The translations under genes were made by a program, and so were the position numbers. From JAYPHU01 sp038127535 (lineage in GTDB: Bacteria; Pseudomonadota; Alphaproteobacteria; Rhodospirillales; UBA2165), in assembly GCA_038127535.1 (NCBI GenBank), contig JAYPHU010000037.1:1-25654 (forward strand): 25,654 nt of DNA. Reading direction: 5' to 3'. Every line of letters begins with the position of its first letter. The stretch's first letter is position 1. Of this stretch, positions 22,839 through 25,654 are shown one piece after another. The notes beneath the pieces are model-generated. The model was given only the letters and a program-made list of their open reading frames with translations, ran no database searches and had not been told where the DNA came from.

Positions 22839-23945
22839 ATGGAAACGCGCGCCGCCGTGGCCTTCGAGGCCGGCAAACCCCTCAGCATCGAGACGGTCAC
22901 CCTGGACGGTCCTAAGGAGGGCGAAGTCCTGGTTGAGGTCAAAGCCACCGGCATTTGCCACACGGACGCATTTACCCTCACCGGAGAGGACCCGGAAGGC
23001 CTGTTCCCGGCGATTCTGGGCCATGAAGGCGCTGGCGTCGTGGTGGATTGCGGTCCCGGCGTCAAAAGCCTGGCCAAGGGGGATCACGTGATCCCGCTCT
23101 ACATTCCCGAATGCGGCGAATGTAAATCCTGCAAGTCGGGGCGGACCAATCTTTGCACCTCGATCCGCGACACCCAGGGCCAGGGCGTGATGCCCGACGG
23201 CACCAGCCGGTTCAGCCTGGGCGAGGACAAGCTGTTTCACTATATGGGCACGTCCACCTTCGCTAATCACATCGTGGTGCCGGAGATCGCGCTGGCCAAG
23301 GTCCGCGAAGACGCGCCGTTCGACAAGATTTGCTACATCGGCTGCGGCGTGACCACCGGCATCGGCGCGGTGATCAACACGGCGAAAGTCCGGCCGGGCT
23401 CAAACGTGGCCGTGTTCGGGCTGGGCGGCATCGGGCTGAACGTGATCCAGGGCGCGCGCATGGTCGGTGCGGACAAGATCGTCGGCGTGGACATCAATCC
23501 GAAGAAAGTGCACCTGGCGGAAAAGTTCGGCATGACCGATTTCGTCAACGCGGCCGAAGTGGATGACGTGGTTGCGGCGATTATTGACATCACCGACGGC
23601 GGCGCGGACTATTCGTTCGAGGCCATCGGCAACGTCAACACCATGCGCCAGGCGCTGGAATGCGCCCACCGGGGCTGGGGCGAGAGCATCATCATCGGCG
23701 TCGCCGGCGCCGGTCAAGAAATTGCCACCCGGCCGTTCCAGCTTGTCACCGGCCGGGTCTGGAAAGGCACGGCTTTCGGCGGGGCCAGAGGCCGCACCGA
23801 CGTCCCCAAGATCGTCGATTGGTACATGAACGGAAAGATCAACATCGACGACTTGATCACCCACACGCTGGACCTGGACGACATCAACGAAGGCTTCCAC
23901 CTCATGCACGAAGGAGAATCAATCCGCAGCGTGGTGTTGTATTAG
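22839..23945 (+). CDS. frmA: S-(hydroxymethyl)glutathione dehydrogenase / class III alcohol dehydrogenase
   Basis: This 368-residue zinc- and NAD-dependent enzyme oxidises the formaldehyde-glutathione adduct. Catalytic zinc ligands are C40 (GICHTDA), H62 (GHEGAG) and C169 (YIGCGVTTG). Structural zinc ligands are C92, C95, C98 and C106. The TSIRDTQGQGVMPDGTSRF block and the ending GESIRSVVLY are class III hallmarks. The Rossmann GLGGIG motif is near residue 195. AGAGGAAA provides a strong ribosome-binding site for the ATG at 22839. The partner S-formylglutathione hydrolase is not in the window. The divergent Rieske oxygenase is a plausible formaldehyde source. Confidence 0.97.
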   Translation: METRAAVAFEAGKPLSIETVTLDGPKEGEVLVEVKATGICHTDAFTLTGEDPEGLFPAILGHEGAGVVVDCGPGVKSLAKGDHVIPLYIPECGECKSCKSGRTNLCTSIRDTQGQGVMPDGTSRFSLGEDKLFHYMGTSTFANHIVVPEIALAKVREDAPFDKICYIGCGVTTGIGAVINTAKVRPGSNVAVFGLGGIGLNVIQGARMVGADKIVGVDINPKKVHLAEKFGMTDFVNAAEVDDVVAAIIDITDGGADYSFEAIGNVNTMRQALECAHRGWGESIIIGVAGAGQEIATRPFQLVTGRVWKGTAFGGARGRTDVPKIVDWYMNGKINIDDLITHTLDLDDINEGFHLMHEGESIRSVVLY

Positions 23946-23980
23946 GGCGTTAGCGGACAGCGAGCCTTTTTGGGGGACCC

Positions 23981-24895
23981 ATGGATTTCGCGCAGTTTGA
24001 CTGGACCTTGTACTGGTTCATGTTCCCGGTCGCCATTTGCGTGGCGACCACGGCAATGCTGAGCGGCATCGGTGGCGCGGCAATGTTCGCGCCCATCTTT
24101 ATGATTATCTTCCCGATATTGGGTCCGGAATATCCGTTCGAGGGCATCGCCGCGGCCATCGGCGTCGCCCTGATGACCGAGGTGTTCGGCTTTTCCTCCG
24201 GCTTTGTCGGGTATTACCGGAAGGGGCTTGTTGATTTCAAAAGCGCCATACCGTTCATCCTGGTCGGTGTGCCGGTGGGCATCGTCGGCGCGTTTCTCTT
24301 GAACGTGCTTCATGAATATGAAGAGGCGCTGCGTGGCTCCTACGCCGCTCTCATGCTGGTGCTGGCCTATGTGATCCTGAAAGTGCACGAGTCCAAGGAA
24401 GCCATGGCCGCCGTCGGCGGTGCGGGAGCTGAGCCGGACGACGGACGTGAAACCCGGACCATCACCGGCACGGACGGCACGACCTATACTTATAAAGCGC
24501 CGCGTCAGGGAAAGGGGGCCGTCGCCACCGGCATCGGCGGGTTCCTCACCGGCCTGTTGGGCGTCGGCATCGGCGAGGTGGTCATGCCGCAATTGGTGAA
24601 GGCCAACAAAGTGCCGATCCCGGTGGCAGCCGCCACATCGGTATTCTCGGTGATCGTGGTAATCGCCTCCGCCTCCTTCACACAAATCTCGGCGTTGATT
24701 GCCCAGGGCGGGCTCAATGCGGTGCCGTGGAACGTGGTGGTCTACACCATCCCGGCGGTGATCATCGGCGGGCAGATCGGACCCCGGCTGCAGGGCAAAG
24801 TCTCCCAGCGCAGTATGGAAAAAGGCATCGCCTATCTGTTCATCGTGATCGGCCTGGCCATGGCTTACATCGCCATTCGCAACACGTTCTTTTAG
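23981..24895 (+). CDS. TSUP family (TauE/SafE) permease
   Basis: This 304-residue protein has about eight membrane helices in two homologous halves. Each half carries the glycine-rich TSUP signature: SGIGGAAMFAPIF (about 24-36) and GIGGFLTGLLGVGIGEVVMPQL (about 185-206). A hydrophilic loop of about 40 residues (about 135-178), including TGTDGTTYTYKAP-like sequence, separates the halves. TSUP members move sulfite, sulfonates or small organic acids. The substrate here is unknown, though co-direction with frmA (35-base gap) suggests export or import linked to the oxygenase pathway. ATG at 23981 was chosen. It converges on the next gene with a 9-base gap. Confidence 0.87.
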   Translation: MDFAQFDWTLYWFMFPVAICVATTAMLSGIGGAAMFAPIFMIIFPILGPEYPFEGIAAAIGVALMTEVFGFSSGFVGYYRKGLVDFKSAIPFILVGVPVGIVGAFLLNVLHEYEEALRGSYAALMLVLAYVILKVHESKEAMAAVGGAGAEPDDGRETRTITGTDGTTYTYKAPRQGKGAVATGIGGFLTGLLGVGIGEVVMPQLVKANKVPIPVAAATSVFSVIVVIASASFTQISALIAQGGLNAVPWNVVVYTIPAVIIGGQIGPRLQGKVSQRSMEKGIAYLFIVIGLAMAYIAIRNTFF

Positions 24896-24904
24896 AGAGT
24901 AATC

Positions 24905-25537
24905 TCAAACGATATTGAATTTGCTGCAGGCGATGGAGGCGTGGCCGTAAGCGTTATTGAACTCCAGCTCGATAACTTTACGAATATCTTCATAGACCGG
25001 CTTTAAGGCGTCGTTCCGGCCGAAGGCGTTCTCCAGGATCATGTTGGCAAGTCGGGGGCCGAGACCGCGATTGCGCAGCTCATCGCCGTCCTCATCACCC
25101 TTATCGCCGAGCGCGCGATTGCTCACGGGTGCGTTGAACACGTCATTGTCGGTGAAGTCTTTGTCTTCGCGGATCACCTCGGGGATGCGCTCCAGGGCCT
25201 GACGAATATAGGTCTCGAGCGCCCGCAGCTTCGCCTCATAGTCCATCTCGTCATAGAAAGCCTTTTTGAGGTGATCGAGCCGGCGCTGATCGTTCATGGA
25301 AAAGAACATCAATTCGGCGAGACAAATCACCCAGGTGATCTTGAACCGGGACACTTCTTCAGGCGGGATGGCGTCGAAGTCGAAGCCTTTGTCCAGCTTG
25401 CGAGTGCGGTTATAGACCCGGCTCAGCGCCATATCGCAGAGGTCATCAAACAATTCGATCATGCCATCGACCATGGTCTGGGCGTCTGTGTCAATGCGTC
25501 GGCCATAGGTGATGGTCCTGATGTCGTGTTTTTCCAA
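24905..25537 (-). CDS. Conserved-looking hypothetical protein, 210 residues
   Basis: I do not recognise this protein. It is soluble and predominantly helical, without signal peptide or membrane span. Runs of acidic and basic residues alternate (for example DKGDEDGDELRNRG near 148), with a central segment KITWVICLAELMFF (about 65-78) that could be a buried helix. The frame opens at TTG (25537), preceded by GAGAG, and the first ATG is 21 codons later (25474), so the start is uncertain. It lies between tRNA-Gly and the convergent TSUP gene. Codon use looks like the neighbours, which supports a real gene. Confidence 0.65.
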   Translation of the reverse strand: MEKHDIRTITYGRRIDTDAQTMVDGMIELFDDLCDMALSRVYNRTRKLDKGFDFDAIPPEEVSRFKITWVICLAELMFFSMNDQRRLDHLKKAFYDEMDYEAKLRALETYIRQALERIPEVIREDKDFTDNDVFNAPVSNRALGDKGDEDGDELRNRGLGPRLANMILENAFGRNDALKPVYEDIRKVIELEFNNAYGHASIACSKFNIV

Positions 25538-25580
25538 GTTGCGGCTCTCACGGCCCGTCGGGGCGGTTGGTTCAATCGGC

Positions 25581-25654
25581 TGGAGCGGGTGAAGGGAATC
25601 GAACCCTCGTATTCAGCTTGGGAAGCTGATGTTCTACCATTGAACTACACCCGC
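25581..25654 (-). tRNA. tRNA-Gly (anticodon CCC)
   Basis: On the minus strand the sequence forms a complete cloverleaf ending exactly at the window edge. The acceptor stem GCGGGTG/CACCCGC is followed by discriminator T and encoded CCA (25581-25583). The D arm contains AATGGTAGAAC, the anticodon stem TCAGC/GCTGA has loop TTCCCAA giving anticodon CCC for the GGG codon, and the T arm is GGGTTCGATTCCC. Confidence 0.96.

Overview
The window looks like a piece of an alphaproteobacterial chromosome, probably from a Rhodospirillales-like or related marine/environmental lineage. The evidence is the GC-rich coding style, ubiquinone synthesis by a short COQ7-type hydroxylase, an aa3 cytochrome c oxidase operon with CtaG and DUF983, a DedA-like/DsbB/COQ7 gene run, a mitochondrial-processing-peptidase-like M16 protease next to thrC, and tRNAs with encoded CCA. 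No phage, insertion sequence, CRISPR array or rRNA was seen.

Layout. 23-2807: tRNA-Leu(CAA) on the minus strand, then a plus-strand run of a VTT-domain (YqaA-like) membrane protein, dsbB, coq7 and a DMT permease. 2808-3358: a gene-free stretch of interspersed palindromic repeats, ending in a strong terminator. 3359-6106 (minus): a DsbD/ScsB-type thiol:disulfide interchange protein followed by a peroxiredoxin. The peroxiredoxin has an in-frame TGA exactly where the peroxidatic cysteine should be, so it is best read as a selenoprotein (Sec49, with a candidate SECIS hairpin just downstream). This is the most notable object in the window. 6381-6959: a YqgE/AlgH protein.

6963-14152 (minus) is one long probable operon, in transcription order: a 35-residue membrane peptide, DUF420/CtaM-like protein, a heme-copper-oxidase subunit I-like protein lacking the CuB histidine pair, ctaB (heme O synthase), M32 carboxypeptidase, thrC and the M16 peptidase. 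Divergent from it, 14528-19025 (plus) carries coxB-coxA-ctaG-coxC-DUF983. Together these supply the aa3 oxidase subunits, heme O (the precursor of heme A) and copper-insertion functions. SURF1 is not seen, and ctaB lies outside its usual place between coxA and ctaG.

19035-19746 is a decayed junction: the C-terminal end of an ABC-transport auxiliary lipoprotein (minus, with an internal stop) meets the C-terminal end of an HD-GYP protein (plus), both lacking their 5' parts. 19948-21511 is an ECF sigma factor, a one-TM putative anti-sigma protein and a CnrX/Spy-like periplasmic metal sensor. 21531-24895 holds a Rieske oxygenase resembling O-demethylases, divergent from glutathione-dependent formaldehyde dehydrogenase and a TSUP permease. 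This suggests demethylation coupled to formaldehyde disposal. The window closes with an unrecognised 210-residue protein and tRNA-Gly(CCC).

All calls come from reading motifs by eye. No alignment or database search was run.
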